NCBI GenBank assembly: GCA_900319995.1
Contig: ONQO01000005.1
Span: 1-48,284 of the forward strand
Direction: 5' to 3'
DNA from: an uncultured Bacteroidales bacterium
GTDB taxonomy: Bacteria > Bacteroidota > Bacteroidia > Bacteroidales > Paludibacteraceae
DNA length: 48,284 nt
How positions within the stretch are numbered: the first letter of the stretch is position 1; the number at the start of each line of letters is the position of its first letter. The position numbers and the translations under genes are program-made. Positions 6,520 to 15,865 of the stretch are shown in pieces. The notes under the pieces were generated by a model, which did not search any database, was not told where the DNA came from, and saw only the letters and a list, made by a program, of their open reading frames with translations.

Positions 6520-9500
6520 ATGCAAAACAAAGGACTTGTTCGGTTTTTGGCAGCATGCCTTGTGTTGGTATGCGCCTATTATCTGTCGTTCTCGTTTGTG
6601 ACGAGAAAGTACGACCGGAAGGCAAGAGTGTATGCAGAGGAGTGCGCTACAGTGGATGGCGTGCTCGATGAGTCTCTTGTCAAAGATTATGAGAGTAAGT
6701 ATTTTGACTCCATTGCCACAAAAAATGTGTGGTTTGGTAACACCCTCAAGGAGTGCCGTGCCAAGGAAATCAACCTTGGTCTGGACTTGAAGGGCGGTAT
6801 GAACGTTACCATGGAGGTGTCGGTTCCCGAGATTCTCGATGCCTTAAGCGGTCATAATACTTCAGCCAATTACAAAAATGCCATTGCTCTGGCAAAAGAG
6901 AAACAGAAAAAAAGTGACCGCGATTTCATGGATCTTTTCTTCGAATCGTTCCGTGAGACAGTGCCCGACGCTGATGAACAGCTGGAGGTTATCTTCGGTT
7001 ACTCGCTCAAAGAGAAACAGGGCGACGTGGAGAGCAAAATCCGTGAAGAGGTAAACGACGCTATCAACAACTCGTTTAACGTCCTCCGTACACGTATTGA
7101 CCGTTTCGGTGTTGTTCAGCCCAATATCCAGAGACTGAACCAGGCAGGACGTATCCTCATTGAGCTCCCGGGTATCAAAGAGCCGGAGCGTGTTCGTAAA
7201 CTGCTTCAGGGTAGTGCTAACCTGGAGTTCTGGGAGACCTTCGATCTGGAGGAGTTCCAGGACGCATTGAGCCAGATCAACAGCGAGTTTGCCGCTTCCG
7301 CTCCGCAAGTGGAAGAGCCGGAGAAAGAGCAGGCTGAGGCCGCTGAGACTGATTCCGCTGCATTGGCTGCGGCCGATGAGGCAAAGCAGATGGCTGAACT
7401 CAAACGTAATAATCCTTTGTTCTCTCTCTTCGTGCAGAATGGCGGTGGTCCGGTAGTAGGTACTGTTCATTATTCCGATACCGCAAAAGTGATGGCGATG
7501 TTGAATTCGCAAATCGCCAAATCGGTACTCCCGCGCGACTTGCGTTTCGGATGGACGGTTAAACCCGTGGACGATAGAGGAGTCCTTTTCGAGCTGATTG
7601 CGCTCAAAGCGCAGCGTAACGGACGTGCCAGCCTGGAGGGTGACGTGATCACCGATGCCCGTGCGGAGTATTCGCAAGTAGGTACTTCTGCGGAAGTAAG
7701 CATGGCAATGAATTCCGAAGGCTCGAAAAAATGGCAGCAGTTGACCAAAGAGAATGTAGGCAAATGTGTAGCTATCGTGCTGGACGGCTATGTATATAGT
7801 TTCCCGAGAGTACAGACGGAGATAGCCGGCGGACGTAGCCAGATCACCGGAAACTTCACCATCGACGAGGCGAAAGACTTGGCTAACACCCTCAAATCGG
7901 GTAAGATGCCTGCGCCTGCCCGTATTATTCAGGAGGATGTAGTGGGACCGTCGCTCGGTCGTGAGTCGATTCAGGCAGGTCTCTGGTCCTTCGTGCTGGG
8001 CTTCGTGCTCATCCTGATCTATATGATTTTCTACTATGGCTGGATTCCGGGTCTCATTGCCGATGCTGCATTGTGCTGCAACCTCTTCCTCTTGGTAGGT
8101 ATCCTTGCTTCCTTCAATGCCGTACTGACCTTGCCGGGTATCGCCGGTATCGTCTTGACGATGGGTATGGCGGTTGATGCCAACGTGCTTATCTACGAGC
8201 GTATCCGTGAGGAACTCCGTTCCGGAAAGGGTATGCGCAAGGCTATTGATGACGGTTTCAAGGGAGCTATCTCCGCTATCGTTGATGCCAACGTAACCTC
8301 TTTCTTGACCGGTGCTATTCTGGCGTACTTCGGTACGGGTCCTATCAAAGGCTTCGCCGTTACCTACATGATCGGTATCATCTCCTCTTTCCTCACAGCG
8401 GTGTTTATCACACGTCTCTTGTTGGACGACTATGCAAAGCGTGACAATGCGAAAGAGTTGAGTTTCACTACCGCGCTGATGAAAAACTTCCTCCAGGGTA
8501 TCCACTTCGATTTCGTGGGTGCACGCAAAGTGGCTTACTGCGTTTCCGGTGCATTGGTTATCTTTGCTATCCTCGGTCTGGAGCCGCATATCTTTGGCAA
8601 ACTGAACCTCGGTATTGATTTCTCCGGCGGACGTAATTATGTCGTTCGTTTTGACAAATCGGTTAAGACACAGGAGGTTCGCGAAGTGCTGATAGATGCG
8701 TTCAGCAAGGATGCTGAAGAGCGCGGAATAGACGAGACGCTGGCGCTTAACGTAATTACTTTCGGTAACGATGCCAATCAGGTTCGTATCTCTACCAACT
8801 ATCGTATTCATGACGAATCGGTAGAGGCGGATGAGGAAATCAATACCTTGCTCTATAATAGCAGCAAGCAGTTCCTCAGCGAAGGGGTTACGCTCGATGA
8901 TTTCTGCTCCACCGATTCGAATGCGGAGGTAGGAATCATGCAGAGTCAGAAAGTGGGACCGGCTATCGCGGATGATATCAAGACCAGTGCTGTTTGGGCT
9001 ATCTTTGCCGCATTGATAGGTATCTTCCTCTATATCCTGCTCCGCTTCCGTAATTTCGCTTATTCCGTTGGTGCTATCGCAGCCTTGGCGCACGATACCG
9101 TCATCATCCTCGGTTTGTATGCTATTCTCTGGAAGATCATGCCGTTCTCTATGGAGATCGACCAGGCGTTCATCGCGGCTATCCTGACCGTTATCGGTTA
9201 TTCAATCAACGATACCGTGGTCATTTTCGACCGAGTACGCGAGTACAACGGACTCTATCCGAAACGCGAGAAGAAAGTGAACATCAATGATGCGTTGAAC
9301 AATACCTTGAGCCGTACGTTCTCAACCTCTATGAGTACCTTCGTGGTATTGCTCGCTATCTTCATCTTCGGTGGCGAGACCATCCAGGGATTCGTGTTCG
9401 CACTCCTCATGGGTGTCATCGTTGGTACTTATTCATCTCTGTTCATCGCTTCGCCGGTGGCTTATGAGATTCAACGTGCTCAGGAGCGCCGCGCAGAGAA

Positions 9501-9522
9501 AAAAGCAGCGCTGAAAAAATAA
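6520..9522 (+). CDS. secDF: Fused protein translocase subunit SecDF
   Basis: The 1,000-residue inner-membrane protein joins SecD and SecF, as is usual in Bacteroidota. SecD begins with a membrane segment (residues 8-27) and the LGLDLKGG motif at 86-93. The large periplasmic P1 domain follows, with the ELPGIKEPERVRKLL stretch near 214-228 and an Ala/Glu-rich insert near 262-292. Five membrane helices close this half. The SecF half begins near 660 and has the GIDFSGG motif near 700 and its own helices, ending in a short basic cytoplasmic tail. SecDF uses the proton gradient to help SecYEG complete export. All surface proteins in this window carry Sec signals and would depend on it. It sits 14 nt ahead of clpP. 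Confidence 0.96.
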   Translation: MQNKGLVRFLAACLVLVCAYYLSFSFVTRKYDRKARVYAEECATVDGVLDESLVKDYESKYFDSIATKNVWFGNTLKECRAKEINLGLDLKGGMNVTMEVSVPEILDALSGHNTSANYKNAIALAKEKQKKSDRDFMDLFFESFRETVPDADEQLEVIFGYSLKEKQGDVESKIREEVNDAINNSFNVLRTRIDRFGVVQPNIQRLNQAGRILIELPGIKEPERVRKLLQGSANLEFWETFDLEEFQDALSQINSEFAASAPQVEEPEKEQAEAAETDSAALAAADEAKQMAELKRNNPLFSLFVQNGGGPVVGTVHYSDTAKVMAMLNSQIAKSVLPRDLRFGWTVKPVDDRGVLFELIALKAQRNGRASLEGDVITDARAEYSQVGTSAEVSMAMNSEGSKKWQQLTKENVGKCVAIVLDGYVYSFPRVQTEIAGGRSQITGNFTIDEAKDLANTLKSGKMPAPARIIQEDVVGPSLGRESIQAGLWSFVLGFVLILIYMIFYYGWIPGLIADAALCCNLFLLVGILASFNAVLTLPGIAGIVLTMGMAVDANVLIYERIREELRSGKGMRKAIDDGFKGAISAIVDANVTSFLTGAILAYFGTGPIKGFAVTYMIGIISSFLTAVFITRLLLDDYAKRDNAKELSFTTALMKNFLQGIHFDFVGARKVAYCVSGALVIFAILGLEPHIFGKLNLGIDFSGGRNYVVRFDKSVKTQEVREVLIDAFSKDAEERGIDETLALNVITFGNDANQVRISTNYRIHDESVEADEEINTLLYNSSKQFLSEGVTLDDFCSTDSNAEVGIMQSQKVGPAIADDIKTSAVWAIFAALIGIFLYILLRFRNFAYSVGAIAALAHDTVIILGLYAILWKIMPFSMEIDQAFIAAILTVIGYSINDTVVIFDRVREYNGLYPKREKKVNINDALNNTLSRTFSTSMSTFVVLLAIFIFGGETIQGFVFALLMGVIVGTYSSLFIASPVAYEIQRAQERRAEKKAALKK

Positions 9523-9536
9523 GCCAACAGCCAATT

Positions 9537-10223
9537 ATGAACAATGATTTTCTGAAATTTGCTGTATCGCAGGGTTTGAACTCCATGCATGTAGAGGACG
9601 TCATGTCCCGCAGCATGGAGCAAACCCGCGCGAGCGGCGGATATATTTCCCCGACTATTTTGGAGGAACGCCAGCTCAACGTGACGCAGATGGATGTCTT
9701 CAGCCGGTTGATGATGGACCGTGTTATCTTCCTCGGTACCGAGGTGAACGATTATACGGCGAATGTCATCCAGGCACAGTTGCTTTATCTGGACTCCGTG
9801 GATAGCGAACGCGATATCAATCTCTATCTCAATACACCGGGCGGTTCCGTCTATGCCGGTCTTGGTATTTATGACACCATGCAGTTTGTCAAGGCGCGTG
9901 TGTCCACTATCTGCACCGGACTCGCCGCTTCCATGGGAGCGGTACTGCTGGTAGCCGGTGAGAAAGGAATGCGCGCAGCACTGCCGCATAGCCGGGTCAT
10001 GATTCATCAGCCCCTCGGAGGTATTCAGGGACAGGCATCCGATATCGAGATTACAGCCAAAGAAATCCTCAAACTCAAAGAAGAACTCTATCAGATCATC
10101 TCTGACCATTCGGGTAAACCGATGGAACAAATCCGTCAGGATGCCGATCGCGATCATTGGATGACATCCCGTGAGGCGCTTGAATATGGTATGATAGACA
10201 AACTCTATATCCATAAAGAGTAA
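9537..10223 (+). CDS. clpP: ATP-dependent Clp protease, proteolytic subunit
   Basis: The 228-residue serine peptidase shows the ClpP fold and triad: Ser132 in AASMGA, His157 in HSRVMIHQP, and Asp206 in QDADRDHWM. The spacings (25 and 49) are those of the family. Residues 1-35 are a longer N-terminal part than in E. coli and may include a propeptide. ClpP forms the tetradecameric chamber that degrades proteins unfolded by ClpX. Its stop overlaps the clpX start by 1 nt (TAATG), so the two are translationally coupled. Confidence 0.96.
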   Translation: MNNDFLKFAVSQGLNSMHVEDVMSRSMEQTRASGGYISPTILEERQLNVTQMDVFSRLMMDRVIFLGTEVNDYTANVIQAQLLYLDSVDSERDINLYLNTPGGSVYAGLGIYDTMQFVKARVSTICTGLAASMGAVLLVAGEKGMRAALPHSRVMIHQPLGGIQGQASDIEITAKEILKLKEELYQIISDHSGKPMEQIRQDADRDHWMTSREALEYGMIDKLYIHKE

Positions 10224-11470
10224 TGGCAAAGAAAGTTCAGGAAGTATGCAGTTTCTGCGGTCGCCCGATGCCGGAGATGTTCTCCGGCTTGAGTGAAAAT
10301 GTGCTCATTTGCCGGGAGTGCATAGAGACGGGACATCAGATGGTGGCGACAATGCCGAAAAAGCATAATCCGCAGGATAATACACTCAGTATGGACACAC
10401 TTCCTGTGCCGTCGGAGATAAAGGCATTTCTCGACCAGTACGTGATAGGACAGGATGAAGCCAAACGGTTTCTTGCCGTGGCTGTGTATAATCACTACAA
10501 GAGAGTGCTGCAGCAGGTAACTAATGATGACGTCGAGATAGAGAAAAGCAATATCCTCCTCGTCGGTTCTACCGGCACAGGCAAGACACTGCTTGCGCGT
10601 ACGATCGCCAAAATGCTCAAAGTGCCTTTCGCTATCGGTGATGCTACGGCGCTAACCCAGGCGGGGTATGTAGGAGAAGATGTAGAGTCTCTCCTTGTTC
10701 GTCTTCTTCAAGATGCCGACTATGATGTGACGAAAGCGCAAAGAGGCATCATTTTTATTGATGAGATAGACAAGATAGCCCGCAAATCAGAGAATATGTC
10801 CATCACCCGTGACGTGAGTGGCGAAGGCGTGCAGCAAAGTCTGCTCAAGATGCTTGAGGGTTCGATAGTCAACGTACCGCCACAGGGAGGACGCAAACAT
10901 CCGGAGCAGGAACTCATTCATGTGGATACCAAGAATATACTCTTTATTTGCGGAGGTGCGTTTGATGGTATCGAGCGGAAGATCTCCCAACGCATGAATA
11001 CCCAGACAGTCGGCTTTGCTGCGCAGCAGGAGGCGTCGCGGGTGGACAAGAATAATCTGCTCCAGTATATAGCTCCCCAAGACCTCAGATCGTACGGACT
11101 GATTCCCGAAATCATCGGGCGTCTGCCGGTTCTGACTTACCTGCATCCCCTCAATAAAGAGGCACTGCGGAATATCCTTACGGAACCTAAAAACGCTCTT
11201 ACCAAGCAGTATAAGAAACTACTGGCGATGGATAATGTGACGCTTACGTTCGACGATGATGCGCTGGATTACATTGTGGACAAGGCCATCGAGTACAAAC
11301 TTGGGGCGCGCGGGTTGAGAGGACTCATGGAAACGGTAATGACCGACCTGATGTACGAACTGCCGAGCCATAAGAACATACATGCCTCACAAAGCTTCAC
11401 CATTACGAAAGAGTACGTGGAGCAGAAACTGGACGTACAGAAACTGGTACAACTAAAAAACGCGAGTTAA
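10223..11470 (+). CDS. clpX: ATP-dependent Clp protease, ATP-binding subunit ClpX
   Basis: The 415-residue AAA+ unfoldase has an N-terminal C4 zinc finger (Cys9, Cys12, Cys30, Cys33). It also shows Walker A GSTGTGKT (115-122), the pore loop GYVGED (148-153), Walker B IIFIDEID (176-183), and the RKH substrate loop in [10 protein letters not shown]. The C-terminal D2 small domain contains sensor-2 [10 protein letters not shown]. Length matches the family. It delivers tagged proteins to ClpP. The stop codon is inside the loop of the terminator at 11455-11483. Confidence 0.97.
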   Translation: MAKKVQEVCSFCGRPMPEMFSGLSENVLICRECIETGHQMVATMPKKHNPQDNTLSMDTLPVPSEIKAFLDQYVIGQDEAKRFLAVAVYNHYKRVLQQVTNDDVEIEKSNILLVGSTGTGKTLLARTIAKMLKVPFAIGDATALTQAGYVGEDVESLLVRLLQDADYDVTKAQRGIIFIDEIDKIARKSENMSITRDVSGEGVQQSLLKMLEGSIVNVPPQGGRKHPEQELIHVDTKNILFICGGAFDGIERKISQRMNTQTVGFAAQQEASRVDKNNLLQYIAPQDLRSYGLIPEIIGRLPVLTYLHPLNKEALRNILTEPKNALTKQYKKLLAMDNVTLTFDDDALDYIVDKAIEYKLGARGLRGLMETVMTDLMYELPSHKNIHASQSFTITKEYVEQKLDVQKLVQLKNAS

Positions 11471-11483
11471 CCTCGCGTTTTTT
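11455..11483. terminator. Bidirectional terminator overlapping the clpX stop codon
   Basis: AAAAAA CGCGAG (11455-11466), loop TTAAC, CTCGCG TTTTTT (11472-11483). The A-run and T-run make it work on both strands. It ends clpX and, from the other side, the DUF4270 gene. The clpX TAA (11468-11470) is part of the loop. Confidence 0.85.
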
Positions 11484-11484
11484 A

Positions 11485-11505
11485 ATTCTCCATTCTCCAT
11501 TCTCA
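11485..11505. repeat. Heptamer array ATTCTCC
   Basis: Units ATTCTCC, ATTCTCC, ATTCTCA fill the space between the terminator and the end of the DUF4270 gene. The last unit contains that gene's stop codon (minus-strand TGA at 11503-11505). Confidence 0.75.
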
Positions 11506-12936
11506 AAATCCGCTGTATATGATCTCCAACTGCATGCCGTTCTTGGCGGAGCGGATCTTGGTGGCAGACATCGTCTGCTGCTGACGTACGGAAGATACGG
11601 TGGTAGAGGAATACGATGTCGCGCTGGTCTCTATGCTTACCGGCACTAACAACATGTCCAATATGGAGTCGTTGCTTTCTTTGCGCAACTGATTCGTCAG
11701 AAATTGCGATAAATCATAGGAATAGTAGTAGGTTTCGTTCCCTACAGAGTCAGTCGCTTGGGTCAGTGTGCCTAATAGTGCGCAGGTGTCGGTAGGCAGT
11801 TCGCGGTTCTTGAAAAAACGCTCCATGCTCTCTTCTTTGACAAGCAGCATGTACCCTGCCGGCTGTAACCAGTCATTGCGGGTCACATCGCTTGACGAAC
11901 CGGAGAAGACATTCTCTACATTCACTTTTACTTGGGCCTTGTTTACATAAGGACGTTTGGTCACTGAGGTCGTCTCGTTGATATCCACATCCATATGCTG
12001 CATGATGGTATCCGCTATCTGAGACATCGGGATACGCAGTCGCGTATATACGCCCGCGGGTGCGATAATATAATTATAGGTGTCTGAATCTTTCTGCAAA
12101 GTCTCCACCAACTGGCGTTTGTCCTCGTATTTCAAATGGTTCACCGTGCGGACCTCTGAATTGGCGTAGAATGCTTTCATGTCATGTACGATAGTGTCAC
12201 GACCGGCTTTGGAGTAACTGAAATGGTAATATACGCCGAGCGCGATGTCCGATATGTTGAGCATCGTTGAGGAACCGAACGAACTCTCAATCAGGATGCC
12301 GTTGAATTGTTCGTTGAATTTCTCCTGACTTTCAAAGGACTGGATGGATGCAAAATGACGCATAAAATCGTCGTTCACTCGCATTCGTATCATCGGGGTG
12401 TACCTGCCGTCGCTTCCTTGGATGGAATCCAGCCGCTCGGATGCAACTACAATACGGTGGTTAGTCAGAATACTCTGGCTACGGGAGCAGTAATCGCTGA
12501 TATTCAGGTCGGTGGGATAGGTTCCCGAATAGCGGAAAGTTTTCTTGTCCATCATATAGGCGTCTATCGACATCGGCGATAAATCGTCGCCTTCCCAACT
12601 GCCGTAGTACATGAATAAGCATACCGAATCAACAGAATCCACAGCAAAACCTGCCGGATAATGGTATCCTTCCGGACAAGCGAATTGGGTCAGTATGGAG
12701 GCGCGCAGTAAACCGTAATCCGTTTCTATTTCTCCCAAAAGGAACGAATCGGCTTGTGATATAATGGCATTGCAACTGTCTATGCCCGAATGAAACACAA
12801 ACGTGTCTGCCAATACAATAATCCTATCCTCCGCGTCAAGCACAGACTGACCCGTATCGGCAACATCGTTCTTGCATGCAGCCATACAGCAGAGGACGGA
12901 GACTATAATTCCTATGAGTGTTAACCGCTTAATCAT
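11503..12936 (-). CDS. DUF4270 family lipoprotein
   Basis: The 477-residue protein starts with a lipoprotein signal: a basic start, a hydrophobic stretch and Cys21 in CMAACKND. The N-terminal pattern (C..D..DTG.SVL.....I.VLADTF.F.S) and later beta-rich repeats match DUF4270, an outer-membrane-associated Bacteroidota family of unknown role. It overlaps the end of the starch-synthase-like gene by 8 nt, so the two are one operon on the minus strand. This pair beside a divergent panC is a recurrent Bacteroidales arrangement as I know it. No catalytic motif is visible. Confidence 0.82.
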   Translation of the reverse strand: MIKRLTLIGIIVSVLCCMAACKNDVADTGQSVLDAEDRIIVLADTFVFHSGIDSCNAIISQADSFLLGEIETDYGLLRASILTQFACPEGYHYPAGFAVDSVDSVCLFMYYGSWEGDDLSPMSIDAYMMDKKTFRYSGTYPTDLNISDYCSRSQSILTNHRIVVASERLDSIQGSDGRYTPMIRMRVNDDFMRHFASIQSFESQEKFNEQFNGILIESSFGSSTMLNISDIALGVYYHFSYSKAGRDTIVHDMKAFYANSEVRTVNHLKYEDKRQLVETLQKDSDTYNYIIAPAGVYTRLRIPMSQIADTIMQHMDVDINETTSVTKRPYVNKAQVKVNVENVFSGSSSDVTRNDWLQPAGYMLLVKEESMERFFKNRELPTDTCALLGTLTQATDSVGNETYYYSYDLSQFLTNQLRKESNDSILDMLLVPVSIETSATSYSSTTVSSVRQQQTMSATKIRSAKNGMQLEIIYSGF

Positions 12937-13777
12937 TTTCTTGTGTATTCTGACCTGTCAGGCTTTGAAGAAAATCCCATTGACGTTTGGCAGCCGCAAC
13001 GAAGTCTTCTGTTTCCTCGTATGCCAAGATCGGCTTGCCTTTCGTCTCTGCGTAGTTGGCAACACGCTGGTTAACCTTCGGTGTGGCATAGATAATCGCA
13101 TCCGAATAGTCCACCGCCAGACGCATCAACTCTTCATAACCTACAGGAAAACCGGCAATGGAACGGACATCCGTGTTGGTAATGCCGTCGATACGCAACT
13201 TCTCTGAAAACTTTGTGGGGAAAGGTTTCTGATATTCGTTGTCATCCAACATCAGAACAATCTTTGAGTTTGCGAAAAACGGCTCGTCGTTGTATGCCCG
13301 TTTCAGATACAAAGGGGCAAGAGCGCTCATCCAGCCGGAGCATAGAACGACATCCGGGGTCCAACGCAGTTTTTTGACCGTCTCAATAGAACCGCGGGCA
13401 TAGAAAATCACACGATTGTCATTGTCCGCATATTCGGTGCCCGTCTCATCTGCAACACCCTTGCGGCGATGGAATAAATCATCATTGTCAATGAAATAAA
13501 TCTGGATACGAGCCGATTGAATAGAGGCTACTTTGATGAGCAGAGGATGATCCGAATCTTCGATAATCAGGTTCATGCCTGACAAACGGATTACTTCGTG
13601 CAACTGGTTGCGGCGCTCGTTTATATCGCCGAACTTAGGCATGAAAGTACGGGTCTCGTAACCATGAGCTTGGAAATACTCCGGCAACTGACGGTTTAAT
13701 AGGCGGATCGGAGTCTCTTCCGATAGATAAGGGTATATCTCTTGGGAGATAAATAGGATTCGATTCGGCTCTTTCAT
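12929..13777 (-). CDS. Glycogen/starch synthase-like protein, N-terminal catalytic domain only
   Basis: The 282-residue protein resembles the N-terminal (GT5) half of glycogen/starch synthases: ILFISQEIYPYLSE at 7-20, PDVVLCSGWMSALAPLYL near 140-157, and VGYEELMRLAVDYSDAIIYA near 216-235. The C-terminal nucleotide-sugar-binding half of a full enzyme (about 480 residues) is missing. Such short versions are common in Bacteroidales next to panC, so this is probably the normal form there and not a fragment. Whether it transfers glucose is unclear. It is the first gene of a two-gene operon with the DUF4270 lipoprotein. Confidence 0.75.
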   Translation of the reverse strand: MKEPNRILFISQEIYPYLSEETPIRLLNRQLPEYFQAHGYETRTFMPKFGDINERRNQLHEVIRLSGMNLIIEDSDHPLLIKVASIQSARIQIYFIDNDDLFHRRKGVADETGTEYADNDNRVIFYARGSIETVKKLRWTPDVVLCSGWMSALAPLYLKRAYNDEPFFANSKIVLMLDDNEYQKPFPTKFSEKLRIDGITNTDVRSIAGFPVGYEELMRLAVDYSDAIIYATPKVNQRVANYAETKGKPILAYEETEDFVAAAKRQWDFLQSLTGQNTQEND

Positions 13778-13814
13778 AGGGTCTCTTTTTGTTTATGCAC
13801 ATTTTTTCGCGCTA

Positions 13815-13822
13815 CAAAATTA
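13815..13822 (-). promoter_or_regulatory. Minus-strand -7 element for the starch-synthase/DUF4270 operon
   Basis: The minus strand reads TAATTTTG here, matching TAnnTTTG, 37 nt before the start codon at 13777. No clear -33 TTTG is found at the right distance, only A/T-rich sequence. Confidence 0.45.
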
Positions 13823-13896
13823 CAAAAAAAAAATGACATAACGAAAAAAAATCACAAAAAAGTGACGAAAAATTTTATTTTTTGACAAATTTTCAC

Positions 13897-13904
13897 TAAC
13901 TTTG
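13897..13904 (+). promoter_or_regulatory. Plus-strand -7 element for panC
   Basis: TAACTTTG matches the -7 consensus, 39 nt before the panC start. The TTTG at 13881 is too close (12 nt) to be a proper -33 element, so recognition may rest on the -7 box. Confidence 0.55.
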
Positions 13905-13943
13905 CACGTTTTTTGAAAAAAGAGTATCCAATTTTGTAAAACA

Positions 13944-14804
13944 ATGCAAATTATTACTACTAAAAAAGAATTACAGACAATGGTTGCTGCGTGCAAAGCA
14001 ACCGGGAAAACAATTGGTCTGGTGCCTACGATGGGAGCCTTGCATGAAGGACATGCTTCTCTCGTCAAACGAGCCGTAAACGAGAATAACGTCTGCTTCG
14101 TCTCCGTATTTGTCAATCCCACTCAGTTTAACAACAAAGAAGACCTCGAAAAATATCCGAGGAATATCAAACGGGATGCCGAATTGCTCGAATCCATCGG
14201 GGCGGATTTCGTGTTTGCCCCTACACCCGAGGAGATGTATTCGTCCGAGGAAATGAATACAAGGTTTGATTTTGATTTTGCCGGACTCGACAAGGTGATG
14301 GAGGGCAAAATGAGACCCGGACACTTCAATGGTGTCGTTCAGGTTGTCAGCAGGCTGTTCTACCTTGTCAAACCCGACAAAGCTTATTTCGGAGAAAAAG
14401 ATTTTCAGCAGCTTGCCATCATTCATCACATGGTGGAGCATAGTTCTCTGGCAGGTACGTTCGGCAATCTTGAAATCATCGGATGTCCCATCGTTCGTGA
14501 GCAATCTGGATTGGCACTTTCTAGCCGGAATGAGCGCCTTTCCAAAAAGGAAAAACAAACCGCAGTGGCTATCTCAAAAACGCTTTTTTTGTCGTTGGAA
14601 TGGGCGAAAATGAAAGATGCAACAGTTGCTCAGGTGCAGCAGAAAGTGATAGACACCGTTAATGCGGTTCCGGGGCTGGAAGTGGAGTATTATGAAATAG
14701 TCGATCAAACAACCTTGCTCCCTACCGATACGTTCGAACACGCCATCGGCTGCATCACTGTTTGGTGCGGACCCGTACGCTTGATAGACAACATAAAATA
14801 CTAA
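13944..14804 (+). CDS. panC: Pantothenate synthetase (pantoate--beta-alanine ligase)
   Basis: The 286-residue enzyme joins pantoate and beta-alanine with ATP to make pantothenate, the precursor of coenzyme A. Visible signatures are LVPTMGALHEGHASL (26-40, with the HIGH-like HEGH at 34-37), FVNPTQF, the MRPGHFNGVVQVV stretch, YFGEKDFQQ and ALSSRNERL. Length is typical. In many Bacteroidales panD (aspartate decarboxylase) follows; here a 9-nt tandem array and pdxB follow instead. The coding region is directed away from the starch-synthase operon. Confidence 0.96.
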   Translation: MQIITTKKELQTMVAACKATGKTIGLVPTMGALHEGHASLVKRAVNENNVCFVSVFVNPTQFNNKEDLEKYPRNIKRDAELLESIGADFVFAPTPEEMYSSEEMNTRFDFDFAGLDKVMEGKMRPGHFNGVVQVVSRLFYLVKPDKAYFGEKDFQQLAIIHHMVEHSSLAGTFGNLEIIGCPIVREQSGLALSSRNERLSKKEKQTAVAISKTLFLSLEWAKMKDATVAQVQQKVIDTVNAVPGLEVEYYEIVDQTTLLPTDTFEHAIGCITVWCGPVRLIDNIKY

Positions 14805-14808
14805 AAAA

Positions 14809-14889
14809 TCTAGAATATCTAGCGTATCTAGAATATCTAGACTATCTAGGACATCTAGAGCCTCTAGATTATCTGGACTATCTATCGCC
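14809..14889. repeat. Nonamer array TCTAGANTA, nine units
   Basis: Nine units of exactly 9 nt run from 4 nt after the panC stop to 1 nt before the pdxB ATG: TCTAGAATA, TCTAGCGTA, TCTAGAATA, TCTAGACTA, TCTAGGACA and so on, drifting to TCTATCGCC. Because the period is a multiple of three, the frame of pdxB stays open through it and would read as repeated L-[EAD]-Y triplets. Confidence 0.9.
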
Positions 14890-14890
14890 T

Positions 14891-15856
14891 ATGCGAATCG
14901 TCTGTGACCGATACATACCTTTCCTTCCGGAAGCCGTTCAAACGGAGTGGGGCGATGTGGAAATCATTCCGTTGAAACCGGAGGAAATAGACCATTCCGT
15001 GCTCCGGGAAGCTGATGTTTTAGTTATACGTACGCGTACTCAAGTGAATGAACAGTTGCTGAAAGGTACAAAAGTCCGTTTGGTATGCACGGCAACTATC
15101 GGGTATGACCATATAGATACTGCTTGGTGCGACGAACAGGATATCCGATGGGTATCCTGTCCCGGGAGCAATGCGCAAGCTGTATGTGACTATGTGGAAG
15201 AAGTGCTGCAAGAAATTACAAATCACCAATTACAAATGACAAATACACCTGTGTTAGGTGTGGTTGGCGTGGGTCACGTAGGATCGCTCGTGGCGCAAAT
15301 GGCGGAGAAGAAAGGGCTCCGGGTAATTCTTAATGACCCACCCAAAGGAATAGGAGAATCCCTCGATTTCATCGCAAAAAACTGCGACATCATTACCTTC
15401 CATGTTCCCTTAACATCAAACATAAAACATCAAACATATCACCTTTGTGATGAGTCGTTTCTCTCCCAATGCAAACCGGATGCGCTTATCATCAATGCCG
15501 CACGGGGAGGTGTAGTGGATGAGCAGGCATTGGTGCGTAGCGGTCATCCTTATGTACTCGACACATGGGAGAGCGAACCTGATATTGATAAACAGGTCTT
15601 GCAGCATGCTGTCCTTGCTACCATGCACATCGCCGGTTACTCATGGGAGGGGAAACGCAATGCTTCGCAGATGTGCCTCAATGCTATTGCTGATACGTTC
15701 GGCTTGAAACCTATAGATATTTCTTCACCCCGATATGAGGGGCTGATAAGTGAAGTGGGAGATTCTTCTCCGGGTTGGATATCCCGTATAACCGAACAAC
15801 TGAAAACCCATCCGGACCGGTTCGAATTTCTCCGCAAGTCATATGCCCTGCGTTAA
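14891..15856 (+). CDS. pdxB: 4-phosphoerythronate dehydrogenase
   Basis: This 321-residue D-2-hydroxyacid dehydrogenase would oxidise 4-phosphoerythronate in the DXP-dependent route to pyridoxal phosphate. It shows the N-terminal MRIVCDRYIPF, the NAD-binding VVGVGHVGSLV (124-134), INAARGGVVDE with its catalytic Arg, and HIAGYSWEGK with the catalytic His. I chose ATG 14891 because MRIVCDRYIPF is the family start. The frame is open upstream to 14762, but that part is array and panC shadow. It is shorter than the 378-residue E. coli enzyme. Two heptamer arrays are translated inside it. A DUF3737 gene follows 9 nt later. Confidence 0.9.
   Translation: MRIVCDRYIPFLPEAVQTEWGDVEIIPLKPEEIDHSVLREADVLVIRTRTQVNEQLLKGTKVRLVCTATIGYDHIDTAWCDEQDIRWVSCPGSNAQAVCDYVEEVLQEITNHQLQMTNTPVLGVVGVGHVGSLVAQMAEKKGLRVILNDPPKGIGESLDFIAKNCDIITFHVPLTSNIKHQTYHLCDESFLSQCKPDALIINAARGGVVDEQALVRSGHPYVLDTWESEPDIDKQVLQHAVLATMHIAGYSWEGKRNASQMCLNAIADTFGLKPIDISSPRYEGLISEVGDSSPGWISRITEQLKTHPDRFEFLRKSYALR
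15213..15247. repeat. Heptamer array AAATTAC translated inside pdxB
   Basis: Units AAATTAC, AAATCAC, CAATTAC, AAATGAC, AAATACA encode ITNHQLQMTNT just before the NAD-binding loop, between a helix (YVEEVLQE) and the strand PVLGVVGVG. This is a surface loop in related dehydrogenases, which would explain why it is tolerated. Confidence 0.8.
15413..15440. repeat. Heptamer array ACATCAA translated inside pdxB
   Basis: Units ACATCAA, ACATAAA, ACATCAA, ACATATC encode TSNIKHQTYH after the conserved HVPL. Family members have T-x-x-G-x-x-x-T-Y-H-L there, so the array-encoded residues fit the expected length. Confidence 0.75.
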
Positions 15857-15865
15857 AATGCGAAA

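Noticed and set aside
6862-9093. 743-residue open frame on the minus strand
   Set aside because: It is the antisense shadow of secDF, whose sense frame carries all family motifs; the minus frame has no recognisable domain.
12929-13777. Truncated pseudogene of a full glycogen synthase
   Set aside because: The frame is intact, has a proper stop and operon partner, and short forms at this position are usual in Bacteroidales.
14762-14890. Upstream extension of pdxB through the nonamer array
   Set aside because: The extension overlaps the end of panC and consists of array; the family start MRIVCDRYIPF is at 14891. Kept only as a finding about the open frame.
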